From: Haplomitrium mnioides
Lineage: Eukaryota; Marchantiophyta; Haplomitriopsida; Calobryales
Reading direction: 5' to 3'
DNA: 47,307 nt
NCBI GenBank assembly: GCA_049999725.1
Contig: JBNGIS010020325.1
Span: forward strand, 1-47,307
The notes below the pieces were generated by a model that saw nothing but the letters and a program-made list of their open reading frames with translations, was not told the origin of the DNA and made no database searches. Positions 35,250 to 45,147 of the stretch are shown in pieces. How positions within the stretch are numbered: the stretch's first letter is position 1; every line of letters begins with the position of its first letter. The translations under genes were made by a program, and so were the position numbers.

Positions 35250-36609
35250 GTGAGAGCATAGTCCCTGCAAAAGAATCGGAATCGACGTGGAGGANNNNNN
35301 NNNNATGGCGAAACGGCAACTTATTGCGGTTTCAATAAGGGCGGGAACTGAAAGATCAAGAAACGCTCTTGTGTAACTGATGGTGGAGAATTAGTATAAG
35401 AACTAATGCGAGTAGTTAGTTCTTATTGTGAGCGGAGCCCATGTAAACTAGTTAAGCGAGTTGATTTAGTTTAAGAACCACCTGTGAGTGGTTAGTTCGT
35501 ATTAGGAGCCTAGGGAGAAAAAGTTAGTCTCTCAGGGCAGGTGTAAAAGATGTAAAATCTTGATTGATCCGTACTTTTAGGAGAACATGGAGAGGGGTAC
35601 AAGTCGGTTGTCGAGCTCCTGTTCGAGTCAGTTCTCATTGTACATACGTTTTGCAAGAAATATATTGAGTGTTTATGTCTGTGAGACCTCCTGCTCATTT
35701 TTCTTTGTTGCAGATTTGTGAGGAGCAGTTTGAGGATGGGGATGAATTCAGAAACTAGAGTGGGTTGATGCAACTTTTGCAGTTGGCAGTTGGAAGGATC
35801 AGGCGATTTTTCATCAAGGGAGTGCGTGGGGGGAGTTTCTTGAGGTGTTTCTGTTGGTGGAATTGAAGTCTGAGTCTCAGATTGTGATTGGGGAAGGTTT
35901 GAATGATCAATCAACTCTGTTATGAGTTCTGATCTGTCTTGTGTTTGTTAAATTTGTGAGGAGAGGACCTGCGGTGGTTTTCCAGTCAGTGGAGTCTGGG
36001 TGGGAGATTGTAGCAAAACAAGGAAGTGTTCAGGTTTGTGTATGCCTAGGGACTAGGTGAGCATTTCACAAATAAACAGAGTTATCAGTGGTTGGAGGAG
36101 CAGCACTTGGATGTGAGACCAGAGGTGTCGTTCCATAGCTGTGTTCTCAACGCAGAGCTCTGGGATGTCTTGGGTTGGAGTGACCTGAGCGTCTAATTTG
36201 AGGGGAAGAGAGAGGTTGTAACGAGGGTAGGTATGGGAGTGTTGGTGTGAGAATTTCAAGCAGGTTGGGTAACCGGTTTCTTGGGAATTCTCTAATACAT
36301 CTTATGTTTAAAATCAGCATGTACATCAACTGTCTTGTTCTAAAAATGTCAGTCATACAGTCTGGGTAGTCCTGGGTTTGTGTCCTCTGTGTGTGTGTGT
36401 GTGTGTGTGGTGGTTTTGTGAAGGAAAGGTAGTCAGACCTAGAGTGGAGAGAGGTCCACGTCTGAGTTGACAAGAGTGCAGTTTCAGAACTCTCTAAAGA
36501 ATCTGGAAAGTCGATAAAACTGTGTCAAGAGCGGATTTCTATATAGATCTTGCGCGGTTCGACCTCGGGTTGTTCTTTTCGGGGTTGGAGTGCTATTGCT
36601 ATGCTACGA
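35250..36609. mobile_element. Insertion of about 1.36 kb in the chromovirus, 8-bp duplication
   Basis: Reverse transcriptase coding sequence is split exactly between two copies of cacctcat (35242-35249 and 36610-36617). The insert ends carry short inverted agcatag motifs (gtgagagcatag at the left; the complement of ctatgctacga at the right). An 8-bp duplication would suit a hAT-type DNA transposon, but the ends do not clearly match a hAT consensus, and a 10-N gap (35295-35304) near the left end limits certainty. A Pro/Ser/Thr-rich minus-strand frame (35510-35914) and a (gt)n tract near 36390-36410 lie inside; I recognise no transposase. Confidence 0.5.
35295..35304. other. 10-N assembly gap
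   Basis: Ten unknown bases. Sequence changes character here, so a misjoin cannot be excluded. Confidence 0.98.
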
Positions 36610-36617
36610 CACCTCAT

Positions 36618-36800
36618 AAGAAGGCAAACAATATGGTGCCTTGCGTGGTGGAGTACTTTTTGGAATAACCTCAATCTTGTGTTCAATAAATCATTTAAGT
36701 GGCAAACCATGAGGTAGGTCATTAGGAAAAACGTCATGGAACTTTTTCAAAACCCTTTCAAGTTCATGTGGAACTTTGTGCTTGGAGTCTTCCTTATCAA
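36618..36800 (-). pseudogene. pol: Reverse transcriptase, N-terminal entry
   Basis: Read on the minus strand the fragments are NDLPHGLPL, FIEHKIEVIPKSTPPRKAPY and LPSYEV, the usual lead-in to chromovirus reverse transcriptase. It continues, after the insertion, at EEYKSQI near 35241. Confidence 0.8.
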
Positions 36801-37092
36801 TTTTGACCTCGGGTATAAGTCTCAAAAATACCACATCTTGTTTTTTTATTTGACTTTCTCCAATCACATATAGAGGTATTTGTCTTGAAAGAAGTCGTAC
36901 TCGATCTCTCCAAATCTTCCATTGAGATATTATGAGTGTCTTATTTCACCAGTTCAATTGCGGGTTGTGTCTTCTCAACCACTTCATTCATAGAATCATG
37001 TTGTATCTTGCTAATTTTGTGATCTTCCACTCCACATTTTCTTGATAGTTGCTCATATGTAGAGCTACACTTTGAGACAACCTTTCAACTAG

Positions 37093-37281
37093 CTACATTT
37101 GACCATTTTTCATTTCAACCACCTCGTACTCTTCTTCCTCAAGGGGTAACTTCAACTTTAATGCTATTGCTTGTGATAAATGATTTTCTTCTACTCCAAA
37201 ATCCACTAAAACCCTTATTGGACATCCTTCCATCCACCTATCAACCACAATTAATCCTCTATTTTTTTTTCTATATGGCAT
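37093..37281 (-). pseudogene. pol: Aspartic protease fragment
   Basis: IRVLVDFGVEENHLSQAIAL followed by KLKLPLEEE is the retropepsin active-site region. The usual DSGA has become DFGV; the Asp is kept. Stops close the frame on both sides. Confidence 0.8.
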
Positions 37282-37459
37282 ATTCGATTTTGTTGAATTC
37301 TTTCCTCGTCTTTGTTCTTCATCTCAATAAAATCACGAGGTTTTTTATTAGTGCCTATCATTTCTTTGACATTCTTGGTCTCTTTCATTGTTGATATTAT
37401 GAAGAGTTTGTTGAAACACTCTCTCTTGATTATGTTATACTACTTTGCAATCTGGTGCA

Positions 37460-37520
37460 ATGTGTTATGTCTGACCACAATTGTAGCCCATACTCTAGTT
37501 TCTTATTGTCAATCTTTTAT
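37460..37520 (-). pseudogene. gag: Gag zinc knuckle remnant
   Basis: On the minus strand GYNCGQT, a stop, then HIAPDCK: a CX2CX4HX4C knuckle with its first Cys changed to Gly and one internal stop. Confidence 0.7.
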
Positions 37521-37559
37521 CTTCTTATGTGTATCATTTTGTGTCTTTCTTATTAGTGA

Positions 37560-38240
37560 TTTGGGCGATTGAAATCTCTCTTTATTATATTTCTCAACTC
37601 CATACGTGTGGGGCTATAATTCCCTATTTTTTTCACAATCCCTAGTGTTCCTTCAATTCTCTAAGCAAAAAAAATGGCTTTATTAATATTCTTTGGGCTG
37701 CGCATCATGACTTCCCATCAAATCTTTCTCTTTAACCTTACAAAAACTTGTCAAGGGTCTCGATTGAACTCATATCTTCAATTTGGACTTGAAAGCTTCA
37801 GAACTCTTCAATATATCTTGCAATGGTCTCTTGTTGCTCTAACACCCAAAGCTTAGTTCTTGCAGTCAATATAGAGTCTACCGCTTTGAAATTTTGTAGT
37901 AAAACTTCTTTTAAAGTGCTCCAATTTTTTTTTTTCTTTTTGTGGCAAAGTTAGAAGAGCTTCAAGTAATTCTTATAGCAAGTCAACAACAAAAAAAATA
38001 TGGTGATGGTAGAGATGTGAAAATACAATTATAACAAGAGAGTGGAGAAAAGTCGAGAAATGTTGCTTCAAAAGATGAGAAAGTCGTGTAAAGTAGAGCC
38101 TTATGGAGGAAGCTGCATGGTTGGTGTTGTACAAGGGTAGATTTATTGAATGGAGGTTCATATGTTGTATTATCCACATGTTTTGGATTTGGAGAAAGGA
38201 CTATTTGCAAGGTCATTTTTAACAAAGCATGCATCTATTT
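37560..38240 (-). pseudogene. gag: Gag capsid remnant
   Basis: Minus-strand fragments TLKEVLLQNFKAVDS, ARTKLWVLEQQETIARYIEE, FQVQIEDMSS and LDKFL follow the usual chromovirus Gag pattern. Upstream of these the frame is too broken to follow. No start codon can be chosen. Confidence 0.7.
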
Positions 38241-39003
38241 AGCTACAAGGATAGAAGCAACAAAAAAATGCACAAAAAGAAAAATAATTGGAACACTTTA
38301 AAAGAGGGCTTATTACATAATTGGAATTTTATGCTCTTTCTTCTAGATTGTTGGAGTTTGCTTTTCTAGTGTTTTGTCACAACGTCACTACTAATAACTT
38401 ATACGAAAATATACGTACACATTCCAATTATATAGAATAGGTAAAATAAAAGGTTTAATTGATGCTAGTATTGAATCACAAAACCTCTTTCCAAACTTAC
38501 AAACAACAAAATCTCATTGCATTTTCTTAGGTGTTACACTAATAGAAATATGACACTTGGAGTTGAACTCTTCTATAGAAGCTTGGTTCAAAATCTATTT
38601 TCTATCTATTAGAAAACATAAATAAAACCATCCCAAGTAGTATTTTAATTAACTACATGTAAGATGACAAGATCTCTTGATTCCATCACAAAAACCATAG
38701 AATTATCCCTAAAATTATACACTAAAATTTGACGAAATAAATATTTGTCAATGTTAAACACACGAATATTGAAATGATTCAATAGAAGAATTCTAAAAGG
38801 TAAAAAATACTCCTCTATCTATTGGGTACCATATCATCAAGTCAATATTTTTGTCTTATTTATAAAGGATGGGATATTTGCTATTGTTTATTCATGAAAA
38901 CTTGAGAGTTTAACTCTCTTAGAGTTAATACAAAGTGGAGATTCCACTACTCCAAAAAGTCTTTAGTGCTTTTAAATAGGGATAATCCATACTCTTTAGA
39001 GAA
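38241..39003 (-). other. Chromovirus leader and broken start of Gag
   Basis: About 760 bp between the primer site and recognisable Gag; AT-rich, with no clear reading frame. Confidence 0.55.
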
Positions 39004-39021
39004 GACCATGCTTTGATGCCA
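39004..39021 (-). promoter_or_regulatory. Primer-binding site, initiator tRNA-Met type
   Basis: On the minus strand tggcatcaaagcatggtc differs at two positions from the common plant tggtatcagagc... site and lies three bases inside the 5' LTR. Confidence 0.85.
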
Positions 39022-39024
39022 TTT

Positions 39025-39576
39025 TGACACTACACACATATATTGCACATATAAGTTAGCATAAGTACAACATACAAGAGTAGTGCACAAGGAACTTCAA
39101 AAACCCACAAGGTAAGAGATGCCTAACAAGTCACTCTCCCTTCTTTATATACTAAAAAGAAAGCACTTTGGTTATATAGGTGGCGGAATCTCATTAGTTC
39201 CTTTTCTATCCTCCTCTAATTGAACCACATTTTCTCCTCTTGCTGGTTAGACCACCCTTTACTTCTATTCTCCTTCTGCCATGTGTTCTTATCTTTAGAA
39301 ACTTCCATTTTTCTTTAGTTCTCATTCTTTCATGTGTCATTATCTTGGAACCTTCTATTTGCTTTAATCCAGTGCTTGCCATATGTCATTATCCTCTTCT
39401 AAAGTATTCTTTCCAAAATTTCTCTTTCACTTTAATTTGATGACTTTCTCTCTTTTTGCAATATATTATCAATTAATTTTTGATACTCTAACTTAGTAAT
39501 AACTTTCTAGACATAGTTGATTTGATATCTTGCTTCTATTTTTAGTTATTTCTTACTAAAGTTATTAATCATTACA
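39025..39576 (-). repeat. Chromovirus 5' LTR (552 bp)
   Basis: On the plus strand it runs from tgacactacacacata to aatcattaca; it pairs with 33076-33616. The following bases attat match the left flank actat (33071-33075) at four of five positions. Confidence 0.92.
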
Positions 39577-40149
39577 ATTATACTTTTTGTTTGCGTGACT
39601 TCAGATTTTATATAATGCTTGAGGCGTATCATGAGTCTCTATATACTTAGTTACGTGTGGGATTCTTCCATGCAAAAGTTCAATAAGTGGTTAAGATAGG
39701 CCACCTCATTGTGTTTGAATCACCACCTCATTTGACACTAAATGTACCATACTCATTCTTTCTCCTAACAAAGTGTTACTATTGATCTAAAAAAATGAAG
39801 TTGGCTCTTATATTATTGTAAGAAAACTCACAAGCACTAGTCTATATAATTAACCAAAATACTTTACAAGTAATAAAAGTGCAACAACCAATAAGCATAA
39901 TGGAAATAAAAGAAAATTGAGATGAATTCTAGTACAATAGAATTGGTAAATGACACTCTTCTCATAATCATGGAAGTGTTGTCAGCTAGCTTAGTTGTAT
40001 TCTAGATTTGTTTTGGTACAAGTTTACTCCACTGTGTTGGAAGCCACTTTTATCTCAAATTTTCTTATTTAATCAACAATTTAATGCATGTATTATTATG
40101 TTGTGGCATATGGAATGTGATGAGCTGAATACTCTTAGAGTAGAAAATT
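39577..40149. other. AT-rich background, no gene seen
   Basis: No recognisable frame, RNA gene or regular repeat. Confidence 0.5.
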
Positions 40150-40830
40150 TCCTAAGTATCTTGACTATGTGAAAGAGTGATTGCACAAGCACTATTTTTT
40201 TATCAAGTGTGAGCATACATCATACTAGACTTATTGACAATAATTTCTCAATCACTCTCCAACTTGTTGACTATCAAGAGTGATTGTATGATCACCTTTT
40301 TAGTGTGAGAACTACCGAGAGTGATTGACTACACTCTCACTTGGACTTTAAGATTATCTCTTGTGATACTATTAACCGCTAATTGTGGTTGTTTGATTGA
40401 AGTTTGATGAAAGAGTAAATGTTTGATCATGACTCACTAGATGAGAGAGACCAACTAACTACTCTCTTATGTTTTGAAATCATGGAGTAGTCATTTGTTT
40501 GCCTACTCCTAGATAGTAAGTGCCTGCTCATGAATTGATGTAGAAAGTGATATTGAGATCATTTTTGTCTTTTTAAGAGTGATTGTTCAACTACTTTTAG
40601 ACATGTGATTGCTAGGTTGTAGTGATCATGATGCCATCTTTGACTTGTTAAGAATAATCACCCAATCACTAATGAAAAATTGAGTGGATGCTCACTCATT
40701 GGCTCTTGGAGAGTGATCTCCTATTCACTCTTAAAGATTAAAATGTCTACTATTTGGTTGGCTCTTTGAGAGGGATCGTCCAATCACTCTTATAAGAGAT
40801 TGTCGTTAAACTCAGAAGTGATGATCGATT
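40150..40830. repeat. Degenerate repeat rich in agagtgattg / caatcactct
   Basis: The word agagtgat and its complement atcactct recur irregularly every 40-80 bp on the same strand, so neighbouring pairs can form imperfect palindromes (for example 40258-40285 and 40720-40790). Several short frames are by-products. Confidence 0.55.
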
Positions 40831-41484
40831 TATCATGGCTTTTGACTCAAGGTTCAATAGAAAGTTAAAAAAATGAAAGGAAATATGAACACTTGTATCT
40901 TGTAGAAATGGTGAAATAGTAGTTTTGGTGGTTGTAAGTTTGTTAAAATAAAAATTTTAGGAACATCAATACAATTTTTGTTGGGACATTTTTTTTACTA
41001 TGTACTTGCATGCTCTAAATTCTTGAGAAGTGTGATGGCAAAGATGAAACCCTAACTTATCTTTCTAGGAGAACAACTGCTACTTTGAACTAGGAACCTC
41101 TACTGGATTCCTTTTTCAATTGGCGTTTGCAAAAACCAATTTCAAAATTTTAGCATGCAAAATCATAATTCTGACGCTAGTAATATTCATTTGGAAAACA
41201 AATATAAATTTATATATCAAAATGGCTTACTTTGAATGCACAATGTATTAAAAAAAATCTTCTTATGAACATTTTACCAAAATTGCTTTTATAATTTCAT
41301 CTTTCAAAAGCTTGAGCATCGACAAACAAAATATATATATAAACAAAACATGACATTTATTGTTAAACATTTTTAAAACTAACAATGATTGCAAAAATTT
41401 GTAAACGTTATAAAAACATTCAAATTTTATCAAAACTTTTTGATGTAGAACTCTTACGTGTTGGCACAAACGGATTGTTAAAGC
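40831..41484. other. AT-rich background, no gene seen
   Basis: The minus-strand frame at 41263-41622 overlaps the next minisatellite and is Leu/Phe/Tyr-rich, with no recognisable domain. Confidence 0.45.
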
Positions 41485-41640
41485 AAAATTGTGAAAAGAC
41501 TGTTGAAGCCTATATGCGTATGGACAATTGAGGCCCAAGTATAGGCACACATTGTATGAAAGATCCAGATGCGTAGGAAGAACTTCAGTTAACTCGAGCT
41601 TGAAAAAATGAAGCCCATACACGCATGGACAACTGTAGCA
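41485..41640. repeat. Quasi-palindromic minisatellite, array 3 (degenerate)
   Basis: Units such as ttgaagcctatatgcgtatggacaa and tgaagcccatacacgcatggacaa are related to the 24-bp units at 43311-43430. Confidence 0.6.
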
Positions 41641-41917
41641 AGCACGGACTACTTAACAATTGGAAGCAAGGAATGTAGAAGGTTGTCTAAGATGCAATAG
41701 AAAATAAAAAAAGGAAAGTGAACTTCCATGCCAACATAGACTTCATTGCTAATTTTAATAAAAACCACAGGTTTTGTTCAAAAACCATTTTGTGTAGCAC
41801 ATTGAATCATGATGAATAGACTTAAGATAGATTAGGAGTGCAACAAGATTGAAACTTTAGCAAATAAAATTTTGTAAAGAAAATACTTTATTATGTAGAA
41901 AAATAACATCACTCTCA

Positions 41918-42128
41918 TGTTAAAACTCTATCCTCTTCAAGAGGAATTGTCCCATCTAAATCAACTAGTTGAGAAGCTGCAGCATTTGCAGTCACATGAG
42001 AGTCCTTCCGAGACTTTCAAGTCTTGGAGATGGCAATAGAATCATCAGTAGCAAAAGCAGTACCCGGAGGAATATGTTCTTTGTGGTAAGCATACACTAT
42101 TTGTGATTCTGTCTAGTCAGATGGCAAA
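41918..42128 (-). pseudogene. Unrecognised minus-strand frame, second copy of that at 16882-17148
   Basis: Decayed, with internal TAG and TGA stops. It shares ESQIVYAYHKEHIPPGT with the other copy (KSQIVYVYYKEHIPSST) and ends in PLEEDRVL. As with the other copy, quasi-palindromic minisatellites lie nearby on the same block, so the two blocks may descend from one larger repeat. Confidence 0.35.
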
Positions 42129-43310
42129 GAAGCCATCATCAAAACTCTCTAAGGAATGTAAATAGACTGATGTCTATCATATTCCATAGTGATGCAATTT
42201 TGCATCAGCTTCAAAGCACAGACAAGGCCTATGCCGGACCCAGAGAAAAGATCTAAGATCTAATCTTGCTCTGCTGATAAATGGTCAAATTGTAAAGAGC
42301 ATGGGGCTTTTGAGAAACATTCATAGGAGCATCATCTTCTAGATGTTTAAGCTTAGCCGATGTCATATGACAACTAAACACACTTTTCATAATTTGCCAA
42401 GCACGACCACTTGCATAAGCAGGTTACAAGTTGAAAAACCTCATGCTTCTCTTTCACTCCTTTGTCTAGTAGACCATAGTCTATTACTCGTGGGTGTGAG
42501 CAATTCTTGGATCACCGGAATGATGAATATTGCTTTTGTCCATGTAGTAAGAAAAACAAACAAATCATACACTTAAAAAAAATGTAGGAAAACAAAATAA
42601 GGTAAACTAGAAAACCAAACAATCAAAAATGAACTCACCATATGTCGTGGTTAATGGTACAACAAACCTGTAGAAGAACATCCTCGACAATGCCAAATTA
42701 TTGCGAAGAATGTATTATCACAAAAGACCAAAAATTCGAAGTCATGATTGCCGCAAACGAGGAAGTGATATCAAAAATATAATTTCTAGAAAAAGGCTCA
42801 GAATCATCGTGCTTGCATTCTTTAAGGTTGCAACTATAAGGAATATCTGCAATGGCCAAATTGAAACATCTAGGTTTCAAAAATTCTTTCAACTAACGAG
42901 CATTGGCCCCCTCTTGGACTTGGTAATATACCACGTTGAGTCCATCAAGAAGGATAGTAAGTCCTCATCTTTGTCTCCCAGAACTCCATCAATTGGAAGG
43001 GTAGAAACATCATTTTGCTGCCTTAATTTTCACTCTCTAGCTTTTTGGCAATGAAGCAGAAAAGCAAGAGGTTAGGAAACAAGTGTTGAGACCTGGTCTT
43101 GATCATCTGGGGCTTCTTTGACACCCGATCTTTTTCTCCCTTTTGCAACTGCGGTCAAATTTTTGGCAAGCTACCGTTTACACGCTTAGTCCTTCTGTAC
43201 ACATCAAAAAATGGAAAAAATTAGAGGAGACAACAAAAAAATGTTAACACTTTAGAGAGGAAGAGAGTTTGAGCAAAGACTCTAGAGGTTAAACTAAGAT
43301 TGACATTGAA
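42129..43310. other. Background with unrecognised frames
   Basis: Overlapping frames of 60-117 codons on both strands (42343-42576 plus, 42701-43054 plus, 42698-42892 minus). None has a recognisable domain. Confidence 0.45.
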
Positions 43311-43430
43311 GTCCAGGCGTGCCTGGACATTGAAGTCCCTATGTGCATGGACATTGAAGTCCAAGAACGTTTGGACATTGAAGTCCATGCGCTCTTGGAC
43401 TTTAATGTCCATGCACACATAGACTTCAAT
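43311..43430. repeat. Quasi-palindromic minisatellite, array 4: five units of exactly 24 bp
   Basis: Units start with gtcc at 43311, 43335, 43359, 43383 and 43407. Each is gtccNNNNNNNNNNnggac plus an attgaa-like spacer. The first is gtccaggc-gt-gcctggac, a perfect palindrome with 8-bp arms. Because 24 is a multiple of 3, the minus strand shows a false protein repeat of eight residues (DFNVQARL type). Confidence 0.9.
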
Positions 43431-43465
43431 ATCTAGGTGCGGGAGGACTTTACTACCCTAACGTG

Positions 43466-43551
43466 TGTCAGCCAGCGGATTGAGGTGTTGACACGGAATT
43501 CTTCCCAACAAGAGCAACATGGACACAATTCCACCTTGGAAAGTGCAAGAG
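43466..43551 (+). repeat. Truncated 5' LTR fragment (86 bp)
   Basis: tgtcagccagcggattgagg to aaagtgcaagag; it matches the complement of 23961-24046 with about seven differences. Confidence 0.88.
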
Positions 43552-45147
43552 TGCCTTGCCCATTACTCAAATGACCAAGGGGGTAGCACATTTAAGGCCA
43601 CTCCTGAAAGGTTGGCGAGCTTCAAGGAATTGAAGAAGAGGCTGGCAAGCGCCCTTGTGTTAGTCCCTCCTAGTTGGGAGAAGGACTTCCATGTAATGAT
43701 TAACGTATCTGGGTTCTGCATTGGAGCAGCGCTATCCCAGGTGGATGAAAAGGGGAGTGATCACCCAATCTACTTTGCCAGCAGGCTGCTAGCACCAACA
43801 GAGAAGAATTACTCTACTACAGATTGGGAAGCGTTGGGAATCATCTATGCGTTGAAGAAATTCAAGCACTACTTGTTGCATTACAAAGTGATCTTCCACA
43901 CGAATCACAATGCACTCAAGTACATGGTGAACAAGCCAGAAGTCACCGGTTGGATTGCAAGGTGGATGCTCCTCCTGTAGGAGTTCAACTTTGAAGTAAA
44001 GATCAAGTCGGGGAAGAAGCACAACAACACAGATTTCTTTTCCCGGATTGCTGGAACTGTCAATTAGCAGGAGGTGGGTGACAAATTCCTTGATGAAGAC
44101 CTATTCTAAGAGAAGGTTGGGAGGGCCACGAATTACACACTCATCACCGAATTCCTCTGTTCCGCTCAACTCCCCCAAGGCAGTAGCAGAGAGGAGGCTG
44201 CTGTGTTCCTCAGGATGGTAAGGTCATACCTCTTGATCAAAGGTATATTACATAAGAGAGGGTATGACGGGATGATCATATGCTACTTAGAGCGGGATCA
44301 GTCCACAATGGTGATGTAGACGCTCCACGGAGAGGAGGTGGGAGGCCACTTTGCAGCAGACACCACCATGAAGAAGGTCTTGGATGCAGGATATTGGTGG
44401 CCTATCTTGCACAAGGATGTGCATTTTTGGGTAAAGAGATGTGATGCGTGCCAGAGGACGGGGAGGCCTACAGCGAATCAGCACCATCATCTAGTACCCA
44501 TCATTCCCCTAATACCTTTTGAAAAGTGGGGGATAGATTTCATTGGGCCAATTGCACCTTCCACTCGAAAGGACAACAGATACATATTTTTGGCCACGAA
44601 TTATGCCACCAAGTGGGTGGAGGTCAGAGCAGATGTTCTACAGATTCGGGACTTCTTTGGAGCTGGTCAGCGATCAAGGGACACATTTTATCAATTAGGT
44701 AATCCAAGACCTGACCAATCGATACCTGATCAAGCATAGGTGGACCACTACTTACCACACCAAGGCTAATGGCCTAACAGAGAGAGCCAATGGGATCATG
44801 GGGAAGATCCTCAGTAAGATGGTGGCAACAAACAAAGCAGATTGGGACCTCAAGCTACTCACTGCAACCCATGCTTACAACTTGGCCTACAAGACCACAA
44901 CGGGCCATTGCTTCTACTTTTTGGTCTTTGGACATCATGCCCTGGTACTAGTGGAGTATGAGGTGCCCACCAAGAGATTGCTGGAGCAAGAGAGAATGGT
45001 TGAAGATCATAGCAAAAGAGAGAGGCTCTATCAGCTCGAGAGCCTAGAAGAAACCAGAGAGTTAGCCCAAGGGAGGTTGGAGCACCAACAAGAGCTCAAG
45101 AAGAAGCAACATGATAAGGGGCTCAAACCAACTGACCTCTGAGAGGG
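43552..45147 (+). pseudogene. pol: RNase H-integrase pseudogene
   Basis: RNase H has two catalytic Asp changed to Asn (VMINVSGF and HTNHNALKYM). Integrase keeps HGEEVGGH, KRCDAC, WGIDFIGPI, a shifted VSDQGTHF and NGLTERANG. Stops are TAG at 43978, 44065 and 44317 and TAA at 44107; the sister copy or the local pattern shows Gln at each. A 47-bp deletion after 44631, bounded by gagca in the sister copy, causes a frameshift, and the frame recovers at 44798-45142. It ends with a TGA and the adjacent LTR. Confidence 0.92.

Larger units (their letters stand above)
33076..39576 (-). mobile_element. Complete but decayed chromovirus (Ty3/gypsy)
   Basis: The 6,501-bp element has LTRs at 33076-33616 and 39025-39576, flanks actat/attat that match at four of five bases, a tRNA-iMet-like primer site at 39004-39021 and a polypurine tract beside the left LTR. 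Going down the minus strand it shows traces of Gag, a zinc knuckle, protease, reverse transcriptase, RNase H, integrase and a chromodomain. The chromodomain and iMet primer fit plant chromoviruses (CRM/Tekay/Reina/Galadriel group). It has many stops and frameshifts, a deletion between RNase H and integrase, and an insertion at 35250-36609. Confidence 0.92.
43466..45147 (+). mobile_element. Internally deleted copy of the long-LTR family
   Basis: It starts with 86 bp of LTR in element sense (43466-43551), whose sequence is the complement of the end of the solo LTR at 24046. This is joined directly to pol just before RNase H. Gag, protease and reverse transcriptase are absent. RNase H and integrase follow to 45147, where an opposite-facing LTR begins. 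In the complete element the same pol sequence continues for another 290 bp or so, so the copy was cut by that later insertion. Confidence 0.88.

Noticed and set aside
35510-35914. Pro/Ser/Thr-rich frame, possibly a copia-like linker
   Set aside because: Composition alone; no integrase, reverse transcriptase or other copia motif lies beside it.
43221-43418. Minus-strand protein with an eight-residue repeat
   Set aside because: It is a by-product of the 24-bp minisatellite, whose length is a multiple of three.
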